42,353 nucleotides of DNA from Clostridia bacterium (lineage in GTDB: Bacteria; Bacillota; Clostridia; Oscillospirales; CAG-382), in the NCBI GenBank assembly GCA_017561145.1, contig JAFZDO010000015.1, positions 1 through 42,353 on the forward strand, written 5' to 3'. Position 1 is the stretch's first letter; each line of letters begins with the position of its first letter. This document shows, one piece after another, positions 33,201-40,849 of the stretch. Position numbers and translations under genes: made by a program. A model generated the notes under the pieces. That model was not told the DNA's origin, searched no databases, and saw only the letters and a list, made by a program, of their open reading frames with translations.

Positions 33201-33376
33201 CTGAAGAGAGCCATATAGTTATATCCCTCGGTTCCCGCCGTTACGTCAACACTGACGTCTGCGCCGTACCACGTGTTGCCGTTGATTATTTCTGCGGCAC
33301 TTACCGAAATAGCCGCTGTGCTTGTAATAATACAAAGCATAAGAAGCAAAGATAAAAGCTTTATTAACCTTTTCAT
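30287..33376 (-). CDS. Thioester-domain / VWA / pilin-repeat surface protein
   Basis: A 1029-aa secreted protein. In order: signal peptide (1-28, cut after SVSAA); a thioester domain with Cys in YCCD (111-114) and Gln185 in VQAAIW, the pair that forms an internal Cys-Gln thioester able to bind host or surface amines; a beta-sandwich region (about 265-400) with a Ca-binding-like DTNGDGIKTSRE; a von Willebrand A domain (about 429-790) with the MIDAS motif DGSYS (435-439), Thr507 and SDGN; and a Spy0128/FctA-like isopeptide-forming domain near the C-terminus (VEFSGVKYLDG through YDETVYEITVVVTG). It ends PVPGDSSG, a helix and a basic tail, like a cell-wall sorting signal without LPxTG. The domain set is that of pilus-tip adhesins. 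GGAG precedes ATG 33376. Confidence 0.92.
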   Translation of the reverse strand: MKRLIKLLSLLLMLCIITSTAAISVSAAEIINGNTWYGADVSVDVTAGTEGYNYMALFRKPIHGYEFSGHFIGGTEAAQTFVVIDSDKYDATTWTPNGVYELGKSNYDVTYCCDIETMVVDGVYYKKMNLDESEYYTPEQARKIRAIVSNSYPYVTFEEMKASLAENGFEYAEDMKRGEIISAVQAAIWASANGKSADELRYDRTYRVTDNFQWGQPVHDISDEAGYDVKGKRTFAVYEDVRVRHDALVDYLLALPGVDAGNGQIVITKLDILNCKVDNTEDQYEVTINVALNQGADEDDDIVINTYLNGKTLETVKVGEASSYTFKFNAFENSHIKVEVSGTQKLERGVYFYAPEPADTNGDGIKTSREVSQNFVGVSVGETPVYADAELTFHDGVLEAKKLSNKKDSSRFEVSVEVPGEGVKVTHDETILMVDGSYSMDEEWPEMKEAILSIGESVLDGNGYNLLTLMAFGMGENEVLVHVETVEELAAALGELPGNLLYGRSSTNCEAGLSGVAKYIENHDETLDDVTVIFISDGNVNTDETPRAFDANWKTWSTEYGALSVAKSTFECALVLGNKLPDAFTAVFGNRFADMSIEDVLKSTFEEGAVSEDEFFAFAEQIWTDVYAYSSLTRGTEYPISVAERAFVKYDKEKGTAVSELFYSTIYKSSYVTYDDSVARTTAAAEKLAAMDEVLYVYVVDYDEPSDWMDGGITNEKALFVQSEGIEGLTDVLTDSLDMLSSTMYFNVTVTDYMSKWAILDLDSIKVVDAALDKVIWSAKDGWLIDENRPTTHEIPVIAEIVDPEDYADGGEDVVGNKNGDIFVLTWYVKDAPLLRADNYKLVYEVELDVDEDGFAFGSPYPTNGKTELDYNGNQTTVIDPPKAKTPGPVSVEFSGVKYLDGQLASDFTFCLKDVDGNIIGEAKSKEDGSFSFDPIKFREEGTYKFTVSEVVGDEATYTYDETVYEITVVVTGDEEKLYAEVSGAAKIEFYNETVPVPGDSSGRIIFVIVAIASLTIAFKLRKKSKPRL

Positions 33377-33510
33377 TGTTTCTTTCTCCTTTTAAAATAA
33401 ATATTTTCGCTCAGCTTATTTTATGCCTTGATGGTAACACATAACAATTGAAAAATATGTCATTTTATGTAGCAAGTTGAATTTTTTATCGTGCTTTGTT
33501 TGGTCATAAA

Positions 33511-33542
33511 AATATTGTAGCATTTTATTATGCTACAATATT
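33511..33542. promoter_or_regulatory. 13-bp inverted repeat over the -10 of the surface-protein promoter
   Basis: AATATTGTAGCAT (33511-33523) and its perfect complement (33530-33542) are separated by 6 nt. No T tract follows on either strand, so it is not a terminator. It overlaps the -10 CATAAT of a minus-strand promoter at 33527-33532, a position expected for a repressor operator. Confidence 0.6.
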
Positions 33543-33555
33543 ACAATCATGCCAA
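33527..33555 (-). promoter_or_regulatory. Candidate promoter of the surface-protein gene
   Basis: On the minus strand, TTGGCA (33555-33550), 17 nt, CATAAT (33532-33527), about 150 nt before the start codon. A second candidate, TTGTTA (33447-33442), 18 nt, TAAAAT (33423-33418), lies closer. The 304-nt gap 33377-33680 otherwise holds only the inverted repeat, AT-rich sequence and the next terminator. Confidence 0.5.
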
Positions 33556-33626
33556 GGAAATTTTTGCCATTTTTTATTTTTTCTTATTTTTAAAATAAAA
33601 AAAGCGTTTTTGCCCCCTTTTGACAG

Positions 33627-33658
33627 AAAAAAAGGCGGCATCAAAGCCGCCTTTTTAT
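33627..33658 (-). terminator. Terminator of the 485-aa lipoprotein gene
   Basis: An 11-bp stem (33629-33639 with 33646-33656), loop ATCAAA. The A run on its left gives a T run on the minus strand; the plus-strand side is also T-rich. Confidence 0.85.
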
Positions 33659-33680
33659 TATTATTTATTTACAGTTCGGA

Positions 33681-35138
33681 TTACTTTAATGCGAGACTGA
33701 ATGCTGTGTCGAGATTTTCTTCGGAAACTATAACGATGATGTAGTCAACAACGTTATCGTCGCCTTCGGCATACTGTGCGGTTGCGGAAAGGTTGATAGC
33801 AAGCTCACCGGATTTACCCAAAAGAACTTTACCGAATCTTTCAGCAAGGATGTCGCTGAAGGAGAGCGAAGAGTAATCACGATAGATGAGTGCGCTGGGA
33901 AGGTCAACGTCGGTACGGGTGGTATCGTCGATGAGCCAACGCTCTGCGATGCCGTTAAGACCGTCAGCGGTATCAACAGCGGTGAAGTAGTTGTAATCGC
34001 CGCTCTTCTTGTCTACGAACTTGTTGAGCGTGGAGATCTTGGAGGAGCCTGCGCCGTTGGTGCCGTATTCAAGCGAGAAGTTGGGAGTAGCGATAATGGT
34101 GTTTTCGGTGATCACGTTCTTATCAAGACCGCGGTATTTAACAAGGTTACCGCCCATGATGTTGGTGGAGGTCCAGGTGAAATCATCGAGAGTCTTGGGC
34201 GCTGCATCGGGGAAACGCTTTGCAACGGTGTTCATGATTTCAGCGTATGCAAGATATGCGCCGTAATCGGAAAGAGCACTGTCGGTCTCGCGGTAGATGC
34301 TGCCGTATTTAGCGATAGCTTCGGTATCTGCGGAAGCTTCCTTGAATACAGAAAGCAAGTCGATAACGGTTGCTCTGGTCTGAGTAAGAGTTTCGAGTGC
34401 CTGCTGATAGATAGTGCTGTTGGTTTCGCCAACAACGCCTTCAGGGAATACCGATGCATCCAAGGTGGTGGAATTGGGAACGAGAGCGTAAATAATTTCA
34501 ACAGCCTGAGCACCTGCTCTGTCGTTGTAGTAGCTGGTTACGGTGTCGGAAACGTATTCACGGATCTTGCTGAGCTCGGAAGCAGTGTAGAGGTTAGCGC
34601 CGCTTGCATCTTCAACAAACTTGTCAAAGTAGAGTCTCGAATCAACGCCGATAGAAACGCTGTTGCCATCGAGAAGAGTATCAGCGGTTGCGTCCTTGTG
34701 AGCGATTACTTCGCGTTCGGGAGAAGCATTTTCCTTGCCTTCTGCCTTAGCAGAGATGCGAAGAAGAGTATCGCGGTTGTGAATATCAACCTCGATAACG
34801 TAATAGGTACCGTGTGCCTTGGTGGTAACTTCTTCAAGACCGCCGTTTACGAAAATAGTAGCGTTTTCTTCGCAGGTACCGTAAATAGCAACCGTGGTGG
34901 GTTCGATGTTTACCACGCCCTTAACAACGGGGACAGCGGTGGTTTTTTCGTCAACCGAAATTTCTTCGTCGCTGGTTTCGGCAGGGCCGGTTTCGGATTC
35001 TTCGAGGTTGAACGAAGGATCGTTATAGAAGTCGGGCACGTCCGACAAATCAACACACGACGCAAGCACGGCCGAGAGCATCATTACAAGGCCGAGCAAA
35101 ATTGCCACCTTGCGGGTTTTACTAACATTCAATTTCAT
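33681..35138 (-). CDS. Large lipoprotein, possible SGNH/AlgX-like domain
   Basis: A 485-aa lipoprotein with lipobox LASC (Cys28), then a Ser/Glu/Thr-rich linker (about 40-70). A small beta domain of Big/Fn3 type follows (about 75-145; VNIEPTTVAIYGTCEENATIFVNGG). The large C-terminal domain (about 160-485) contains FDKFVEDASGANLYTASELSKI, IIYALVPNSTTLDASVFPEGV and a late LDDFTWTSTNIMGGNLVKYRG. Its strand-then-VPNSTT layout recalls SGNH/AlgX-like acyltransferases of cell-surface polysaccharide modification, but catalytic Ser-His-Asp could not be assigned, so this is tentative. No clear promoter was seen in 35139-35232. Confidence 0.75.
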   Translation of the reverse strand: MKLNVSKTRKVAILLGLVMMLSAVLASCVDLSDVPDFYNDPSFNLEESETGPAETSDEEISVDEKTTAVPVVKGVVNIEPTTVAIYGTCEENATIFVNGGLEEVTTKAHGTYYVIEVDIHNRDTLLRISAKAEGKENASPEREVIAHKDATADTLLDGNSVSIGVDSRLYFDKFVEDASGANLYTASELSKIREYVSDTVTSYYNDRAGAQAVEIIYALVPNSTTLDASVFPEGVVGETNSTIYQQALETLTQTRATVIDLLSVFKEASADTEAIAKYGSIYRETDSALSDYGAYLAYAEIMNTVAKRFPDAAPKTLDDFTWTSTNIMGGNLVKYRGLDKNVITENTIIATPNFSLEYGTNGAGSSKISTLNKFVDKKSGDYNYFTAVDTADGLNGIAERWLIDDTTRTDVDLPSALIYRDYSSLSFSDILAERFGKVLLGKSGELAINLSATAQYAEGDDNVVDYIIVIVSEENLDTAFSLALK

Positions 35139-35188
35139 TACTTTTGCCTCACTTTATTAGTGATAATTATTAATCCAAACTGTTACAT

Positions 35189-35224
35189 CCTACCGCCGCA
35201 AGATCGCGGCGGCAGGAATTTTTT
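35189..35224 (+). terminator. Terminator-like hairpin oriented on the plus strand
   Basis: A GC-rich stem (35189-35199 with 35206-35216, one mismatch) and 6-nt loop precede T6 on the plus strand. Both flanking genes are on the minus strand, where the hairpin has no T tract. It may still act as a 3' barrier for the EF-G-like gene or stop antisense transcription. Confidence 0.55.
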
Positions 35225-35232
35225 ACTGTAAA

Positions 35233-37263
35233 TTATTCTTCAGCGTCTTTCTTTGCTTCTGCAATTACCTTTTGAGCAACTTCTGCAGGAGCTTCTTCGT
35301 ATCTTACGAAGTCAAAGGTGTAGGTACCTCTGCCCTGAGTCATAGCGCGGAGCTGAACGGCGTAAACTGTCATTTCGGCAGAAGGAATTTCCGCTTCGAT
35401 AACGGTGTAGCCCTTACGGGTGCTTTCGCTCATACCCATGATTCTGCCGCGGCGCTTGCTTACGTCACCCATAATATCGCCCGAGTAAGAGGTCGGGATG
35501 GTGCACTTGAGGTATCCAACGGGTTCAAGAATTACAGGGCTTGCCTTGGGAAGACCTTCCTTGAACGCAAGCTTCGCAGCGAGCTTGAAGGAGATTTCGT
35601 TGGAGTCAACGGGGTGGTAGGAGCCGTCGAAGAGGTCTGCCGCGAGGTTTGCCATGGGGAATCCTGCGAGAACGCCCTTGAGCATTGCTTCCTGAAGACC
35701 CTTTTCAACTGCGGGGTAGAAGTTCTTGGGAACGTTACCGCCGACAACGCTCTGAGTAAAGGTAAGGCCGTCTTCCTGACCGGGACCGAAGGTGATCTTA
35801 ACGTGACCGTACTGACCCGAACCGCCGGACTGCTTCTTGTGCTTACCTTCGACCTGAACGGTCTTCTTGATAGCTTCGCGGTATGCGATCTTCGGTTCAA
35901 CAAGCTCAACGCCGGTGCCGAATCTCGATTTGAGCTTAGCACATACAACGTCAAGGTGGATATCACCCATACCCGAAACGGTCATCTGCTTGGTTTCAGC
36001 GTTGTTCACGTAGCGGATAGTAGGATCTTCTTCGAGAAGCTTGGTGATGCCGGTAGAGATCTTATCTTCGTCGTTCTTGGAAAGGGGCTTGATAGCCATG
36101 GTGTAGTAGGGAGTCGGGAAATCGATCTTCTTGAATTCTTCGCCCGCAGCTCCTGCTACAAGAGTATTGTTAACGTTGGTATTGTTAAGCTTTACTGCAT
36201 AACCGATATCGCCGGTAACGAATTCGGTGCATTCGATTTCCTTCTTACCGATAGCGGTACAGATCTTTGCAAATTTTTCCTGCTGACCGGTGGTGATGTT
36301 GTTAAGAAGCTGATCCTTGGTCAAGGTACCGTTCATAACCTTGAAGAAAACCTTCTTACCGAAGTTATCGGAAAGGGTCTTAAAGATAAAGAGCTTGGTT
36401 TCGCCGTTTTCATCCGCATCCTTCATTGCTTCAAGAGGAGATACGAAGGAAGCCGCAGCGGTATCGAGGAAGAAACGGATACCGGAAAGTGCAGTTGCCG
36501 AGCCGCAGAAAACGGGAGCGATGTCGCCGCTGAGAAGGCCGGTGTTAAGAGCATGAAGCTTTTCTTCTGCAGAGAAGGGCTCTTCCATAAGGAATTTTTC
36601 CATAAGCTCTTCGCTGGTGATAGCCAAGGATTCGTTAAGAGCGAGCTTGTATTCCTCGATCTTATCGGTAAAGCTTGCGGGAACGGTGGTTTCTACGCGG
36701 TTGCCGTTCTTTTCGCAATAGAATACTTCATCGGTGATGAGGTTGTAGAATCCTACCTGACCGCTGCCTTCGTTGAAGGGGATAAGGAGAGGACATACCG
36801 ACTGACCGAACTGTTCACGAAGACCTGCAAAGGTGCCTTCGAAATTGGAGTTTTCATCGTCAACCTTGTTTACGAAGAATGCCTTGGGCTTGCCTGCAGA
36901 GTATTCCCAAGCGAGCTCGGTACCAACCTTGCAGCCACTCTTCGCGTCAACAACGATAACGGTACTAGCAGCAACGAATGCCGCAGCCTTTGCTTCACCC
37001 GCAAAGCCGAACATACCCGGTGCATCGAGAATGTTTATCTTGGTGCCGTTCCATTCAAGGCTTGCAAGAGCGGTAGAGATGGAATAGCCTCTCTTGATTT
37101 CTTCGGGATCGAAGTCACAAACGGTGTTGCCTTCAGCGGGCTTGCCCAAACGATCGGTTACCTTTGCGAGGTAGAGCATAGCTTCGGCAAAAGAAGTTTT
37201 ACCGTCACCACTGTGTCCGACAAGACATATATTTCTGATTTGAGAAGATGTAAATTTCGCCAT
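35233..37263 (-). CDS. EF-G-like translational GTPase paralogue
   Basis: A 676-aa protein with the full EF-G domain order: G domain with G1 GHSGDGKT (16-23), DAPGMFGF (80-87) and NKVD (132-135), then domains II-V, including YGHVKITFGPG and the domain V segment PTSYSGDIMGDVSKRRGRI. In genuine EF-G switch II reads DTPGH, and the His activates the catalytic water; here it is DAPGM with Met84. Paralogues of this kind (EF-G-like, FusA2-like) usually carry Tyr or Phe there. A role in ribosome stress or GTP binding without normal hydrolysis is possible. GGAGG precedes ATG 37263 by 10 nt; the frame extends to 37314, but that part lies over the promoter. Confidence 0.93.
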   Translation of the reverse strand: MAKFTSSQIRNICLVGHSGDGKTSFAEAMLYLAKVTDRLGKPAEGNTVCDFDPEEIKRGYSISTALASLEWNGTKINILDAPGMFGFAGEAKAAAFVAASTVIVVDAKSGCKVGTELAWEYSAGKPKAFFVNKVDDENSNFEGTFAGLREQFGQSVCPLLIPFNEGSGQVGFYNLITDEVFYCEKNGNRVETTVPASFTDKIEEYKLALNESLAITSEELMEKFLMEEPFSAEEKLHALNTGLLSGDIAPVFCGSATALSGIRFFLDTAAASFVSPLEAMKDADENGETKLFIFKTLSDNFGKKVFFKVMNGTLTKDQLLNNITTGQQEKFAKICTAIGKKEIECTEFVTGDIGYAVKLNNTNVNNTLVAGAAGEEFKKIDFPTPYYTMAIKPLSKNDEDKISTGITKLLEEDPTIRYVNNAETKQMTVSGMGDIHLDVVCAKLKSRFGTGVELVEPKIAYREAIKKTVQVEGKHKKQSGGSGQYGHVKITFGPGQEDGLTFTQSVVGGNVPKNFYPAVEKGLQEAMLKGVLAGFPMANLAADLFDGSYHPVDSNEISFKLAAKLAFKEGLPKASPVILEPVGYLKCTIPTSYSGDIMGDVSKRRGRIMGMSESTRKGYTVIEAEIPSAEMTVYAVQLRAMTQGRGTYTFDFVRYEEAPAEVAQKVIAEAKKDAEE

Positions 37264-37312
37264 AATAGAAGTTCCTCCATACAAAAAGTACTTATATTTA
37301 TAGATGTTGTAC

Positions 37313-37341
37313 ATTATACATCAAAAAGGCGAATTAATCAA
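37313..37341 (-). promoter_or_regulatory. Promoter of the EF-G-like gene
   Basis: On the minus strand, TTGATT (37341-37336), 17 nt, TATAAT (37318-37313). Confidence 0.75.
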
Positions 37342-37389
37342 GTGGAATTTTAATATTTTTATTCGAAATTGACAAAATTTTCAAAATAT

Positions 37390-39921
37390 TCATTTTCTTA
37401 GCATCAAAAAGGATATCAACCATATCGGAAGCAACCAAAACAGCTGGAAAGCTACCGCGTGAACCGAGGTTATCGCGCCGATAGCGCCGGTTACCGAAAG
37501 GAATCCGACCGCCGCAAACGAGAGAACAACGCTTACAACGCTGATGATGATATTGCTTTTTGTAGCGTGACGCGCTTTGTCGCAAAGCGAGAACATTTTG
37601 AGGAAATTGTGAAGCGTGGAATTACACACTATTCCGCTCGTAGCGTTTTCAACCTCGCCCATGACCTCACTCGGGTCGGTTCCGCGAAGCACCGATATCG
37701 GGCACTTTTTGAACTTGACCTGAGAGGCTATCATTTCGTTGTTGATATTGGGGTCGAGTGTTTTTACGCCGAGACACAAGCCCGCCTTGTACATATCGCG
37801 AAGAAGCGAATCAAACAAGGGGTTGAGCGTGTATTTGATATAGAGCTTGGCAGCAAGCTTTTCGTCAACGACAACGTACATAACCGAGCCGCCACGGCGA
37901 TCGTATGCATCGTCACCCTCGTCAACCGGGGTTTCGAAGCGATAGCGGCGCATATAAGAGCGCTTGCCGAGGAAATAGTTGTGTCCGTCCATCGCAACGC
38001 AAAGTCCGTCGTGGGAGCTTTCGATAACTCTGATTGCGTTCGGGTCCTCTACCTGCTCGCTGAGCGTTGCGGAAAGAACCTTGGAGAGCGGTCCTCCGAC
38101 GTATTTAAAGACCTTCGCCATGTCGGTAAGAACTCCGTCGATACGGAAATCGCCGTACATGCGAATATTGGTTATTTTTACAAGACTTGCGGGATAAACC
38201 TCTGTATCGGCAAACGAAAGCACCGATGCAGTCGCGTACTCCTCTGCAACTGCGTTGCCGATAAACGCGGTGGAATGCTTCACGCCAACGCGGTTCGCCG
38301 AAACGGTAGGCAACGTGAATACAAAGAACGCTGTTGCGGGAACGCTCGCCGCAAGCAACACCGAAAATGCCGAATACGCATCGAAAATATCGCTTCCGAG
38401 CACGCTCATCGTAATGAAAAGCGCCGCGCCCGCAAAGAAAATAAGCGGTACGACAAAGTTAAGAACGTCTTCGAATTTTGTGCGTTTTTCGGTTCTTTCA
38501 ACGAAACCGTCTATAAAGTGCGCACGCTTTACGGTGTAAATATCACTGTCTTCAAAAAGATATTTGTAAAACTCATCAGCCTCTTTCGTGCCGCCCGTAA
38601 GCTCACAAGCGGTATACTTGGGGCGCTTGGAAGCGACTATTCTGAAGCAACGGTAGTCCTTTTTGGCGCACAGCCAACCCGAAACCGCCGCACAAAGCGC
38701 CGCGAATGCCGCAGGAAGGTTATAAAGCTTAAGGTCTGCCGCATAGGGGTTTCCAAAAAGCGTTACCAACGAATATGCCGCCGCGAAGAATATCGAAATG
38801 ACAAGCAGACTGTCGGTGTTTAATCTTAGCTTGAAAATGCCGGACAAGCCGTTACGGATCGAACCGAGCATTGCGATAGCAATGAAAAACAGAAGCTGAA
38901 GGTCGATAAGTATATAAACGATACCGTATCTTCCCTGCTTTGCAAAATCTCCGTGCAGATCGCTGTCCTTGGACGCGATTTCCAAAAACAGTATACCGAG
39001 TGCAAGAATACCGACGATTATAATACGTATAAGCGAGCCGCGCATACGTCTGCGGTAATGCGAGGCGATTTCGGAATTCTGCTCGCGGGAGGTGTATTTT
39101 ATGCGGTTTTCGGCATCGCGGCTTTCCTTTTCCGCTCTGCTCTTTTCGCGATTACGCTCGGCGATCTTCTTAAGCGTGCCGTCCTCATCTTCCATCATTT
39201 CGAATGCAAGGCGGAGGTTGATATCGGTTTCATCAAGCTCCTCTTCGCCCATAAGCTCAAGCTTTTCGTCATCGGCAACAAAGCGCACCTGACCTTCGCT
39301 TTCGTTTTCGTTTTCGAAATGCATTTCGCGCTTTTCGAGCTTTTCGGTCAACTGCTCGTAATCGGAATCGAAGCTTGTAACCTCTGCATTGTCGATCTCC
39401 TCATCAAAGCGAAGAGTGTCGCCGAGAGGAAACATCTGCTCTTGGGTATATTCCTGCTTTTCCGGAACGGGTTCATCGGAAAAACGGTCGAGCTTGATTC
39501 CCTCGGGCGGTTTTTTCTCGAGATCGGAAAAGGTGCGCGTACGGGCATCGTTGATCATTTCGTAAAGCTTGTCAACGCGTTCGCTCTTTACAGGCTTCTT
39601 TTCCTCTGCAAGATAGCCCAGAAGCTCGTTATTTTCGTTCTGCTCCGCAAGCTTCATGCGAAGCTTTTGGGTATCGCTGAGCGTTTTATTTTCTTTTTTG
39701 GTGCTGTACTGATCTATAAGCTCGGCAGTTTCCGCATTGATTCTTTTGGTTACCTTGGTGCGTTTCTTGGAGGGGGCCTCCTTCTCGGCAACAAGCGTTT
39801 TTTCCATTTCGGGCTTGCGCTCGGTCACACCCACGTTCATATCGGCGTGGTTTTGCTCCTCGGCTTGGCGAAGAAGCTCAAGTATATCCAAATTTTGCTT
39901 GCCATTATTAGAGCTCGGCAT
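37390..39921 (-). CDS. P-type-ATPase-like membrane protein lacking the phosphorylation motif
   Basis: An 843-aa protein. Residues 1-290 are a long, charged, probably disordered cytoplasmic region. Hydrophobic segments follow at about 296-316, 333-355, 370-390, 400-418, 485-509 and 515-540. The segment AASVPATAFFVFTLP resembles the Pro-kinked TM4 of P-type ATPases, and the next AVAEEYATASVLSFADTEVYP occupies the place of the DKTGT phosphorylation loop but reads ADTE (Asp572). Later VVDEKLAAKLYIKYTLNP and TLDPN (721-725) align by eye with the conserved D-x-L-R-P and TGDN regions. Two C-terminal helices close the protein. It looks like a pseudo-ATPase or a very divergent member. The 25-nt gap to rlmB suggests cotranscription. 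Confidence 0.75.
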   Translation of the reverse strand: MPSSNNGKQNLDILELLRQAEEQNHADMNVGVTERKPEMEKTLVAEKEAPSKKRTKVTKRINAETAELIDQYSTKKENKTLSDTQKLRMKLAEQNENNELLGYLAEEKKPVKSERVDKLYEMINDARTRTFSDLEKKPPEGIKLDRFSDEPVPEKQEYTQEQMFPLGDTLRFDEEIDNAEVTSFDSDYEQLTEKLEKREMHFENENESEGQVRFVADDEKLELMGEEELDETDINLRLAFEMMEDEDGTLKKIAERNREKSRAEKESRDAENRIKYTSREQNSEIASHYRRRMRGSLIRIIIVGILALGILFLEIASKDSDLHGDFAKQGRYGIVYILIDLQLLFFIAIAMLGSIRNGLSGIFKLRLNTDSLLVISIFFAAAYSLVTLFGNPYAADLKLYNLPAAFAALCAAVSGWLCAKKDYRCFRIVASKRPKYTACELTGGTKEADEFYKYLFEDSDIYTVKRAHFIDGFVERTEKRTKFEDVLNFVVPLIFFAGAALFITMSVLGSDIFDAYSAFSVLLAASVPATAFFVFTLPTVSANRVGVKHSTAFIGNAVAEEYATASVLSFADTEVYPASLVKITNIRMYGDFRIDGVLTDMAKVFKYVGGPLSKVLSATLSEQVEDPNAIRVIESSHDGLCVAMDGHNYFLGKRSYMRRYRFETPVDEGDDAYDRRGGSVMYVVVDEKLAAKLYIKYTLNPLFDSLLRDMYKAGLCLGVKTLDPNINNEMIASQVKFKKCPISVLRGTDPSEVMGEVENATSGIVCNSTLHNFLKMFSLCDKARHATKSNIIISVVSVVLSFAAVGFLSVTGAIGAITSVHAVAFQLFWLLPIWLISFLMLRK

Positions 39922-39946
39922 TTAGTTCACCTGCTTTTTTAGGTAA

Positions 39947-40729
39947 TTATTTGGAGTTGCGTTGTTTTGCGGCTTCAAACATAACGATCGCGCCGGCATT
40001 TGATACGTTAAGCGAATTCACCGTTCCGTACATGGGAATACCGGCAATAAAATCGCTTTCCTTCTTAAGAATATCCGAAACACCCTCACCCTCGCTTCCG
40101 AGGATAAGCGCACACGAGCCGTTGAAATCCTGCTCGTAATAAGGTCTTCCGCCTGCTTCGACCGCCCAGATCCACACGCCGTTTTCTTTAAGCGTTTTCA
40201 CAGCTGACGCAAGATTGGATACTCTTGCGATAGGCATTGCAAAAACAGCGCCTGCGCTTGATTTTGCAACCGTTCCGTTAACGCCGACAGCACGTCTTTT
40301 CGGTATGATGACACCGTTGACGCCTGCGCAGTTCGCACTGCGGATAAGCGCGCCGAGATTGTGAGGGTCGTTTATAGAATCGCAAATAAGGAAAAACGGT
40401 TTTTCTCCCTTTTGTGCAACGTTATATAAAAGCTCGTCGACCGTCAGATAATCGGTTTCGGCAGCAACGGCGATAACGCCCTGATGCACCAATCCGTCTG
40501 CAAGCTTGTCGAGCTTTCTTTGATCGGTCTCGACCAAAGGGATACGCTTTTCCGCAGCACGCGCACGTATTACGGCAAGCACACCCTCGGACTGCTCGTT
40601 GCGAATATAGATCCTGTCAACGGTCCTTCCGCTTTTGAGCAATTCCATAACTGCGTTACGGCCTACAAAAAGTCCCTCGGGAGGTTGTTCGTTGTTAATT
40701 TTTTTGTTATCTCTTCTGTTATCTTTCAT
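39947..40729 (-). CDS. rlmB: 23S rRNA (guanosine-2'-O-)-methyltransferase RlmB (TrmH/SPOUT family)
   Basis: A 260-aa SPOUT methyltransferase. The N-terminal substrate-binding domain starts GLFVGRNAVMELLKSGRTVDRIYI. The knot domain has the three TrmH-family motifs: DPHNLGALIRSANCAGV, LILGSEGEGVS and NSLNVSNAGAIVMFEA. RlmB-type enzymes methylate G2251 in the peptidyl-transferase P-loop of 23S rRNA; the exact target here is inferred. It has a consensus promoter and precedes the P-type-ATPase-like gene. AAGGAAA lies before ATG 40729. Confidence 0.94.
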   Translation of the reverse strand: MKDNRRDNKKINNEQPPEGLFVGRNAVMELLKSGRTVDRIYIRNEQSEGVLAVIRARAAEKRIPLVETDQRKLDKLADGLVHQGVIAVAAETDYLTVDELLYNVAQKGEKPFFLICDSINDPHNLGALIRSANCAGVNGVIIPKRRAVGVNGTVAKSSAGAVFAMPIARVSNLASAVKTLKENGVWIWAVEAGGRPYYEQDFNGSCALILGSEGEGVSDILKKESDFIAGIPMYGTVNSLNVSNAGAIVMFEAAKQRNSK

Positions 40730-40759
40730 CGGAAGTTTCCTTATTCTATAATCCTAAAC

Positions 40760-40788
40760 ATTATAGCATAAATATCTCAACGTGTCAA
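40760..40788 (-). promoter_or_regulatory. Consensus promoter of rlmB
   Basis: On the minus strand, TTGACA (40788-40783), 17 nt, TATAAT (40765-40760) with an extended TGC. Confidence 0.87.
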
Positions 40789-40849
40789 TTAGATTGAACG
40801 TTTCCTTTGAAGAAATTGCGTTCCCTTTTTTATTGATTTTGTACAGAAA

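Noticed and set aside
35272-37353. Plus-strand frame opposite the EF-G-like gene
   Set aside because: The sense strand contains a complete EF-G architecture; the antisense frame has no motifs or RBS.
37459-39942. Plus-strand frames opposite the P-type-ATPase-like gene
   Set aside because: Shadow frames without SD. The sense gene has coherent helices and domain order.
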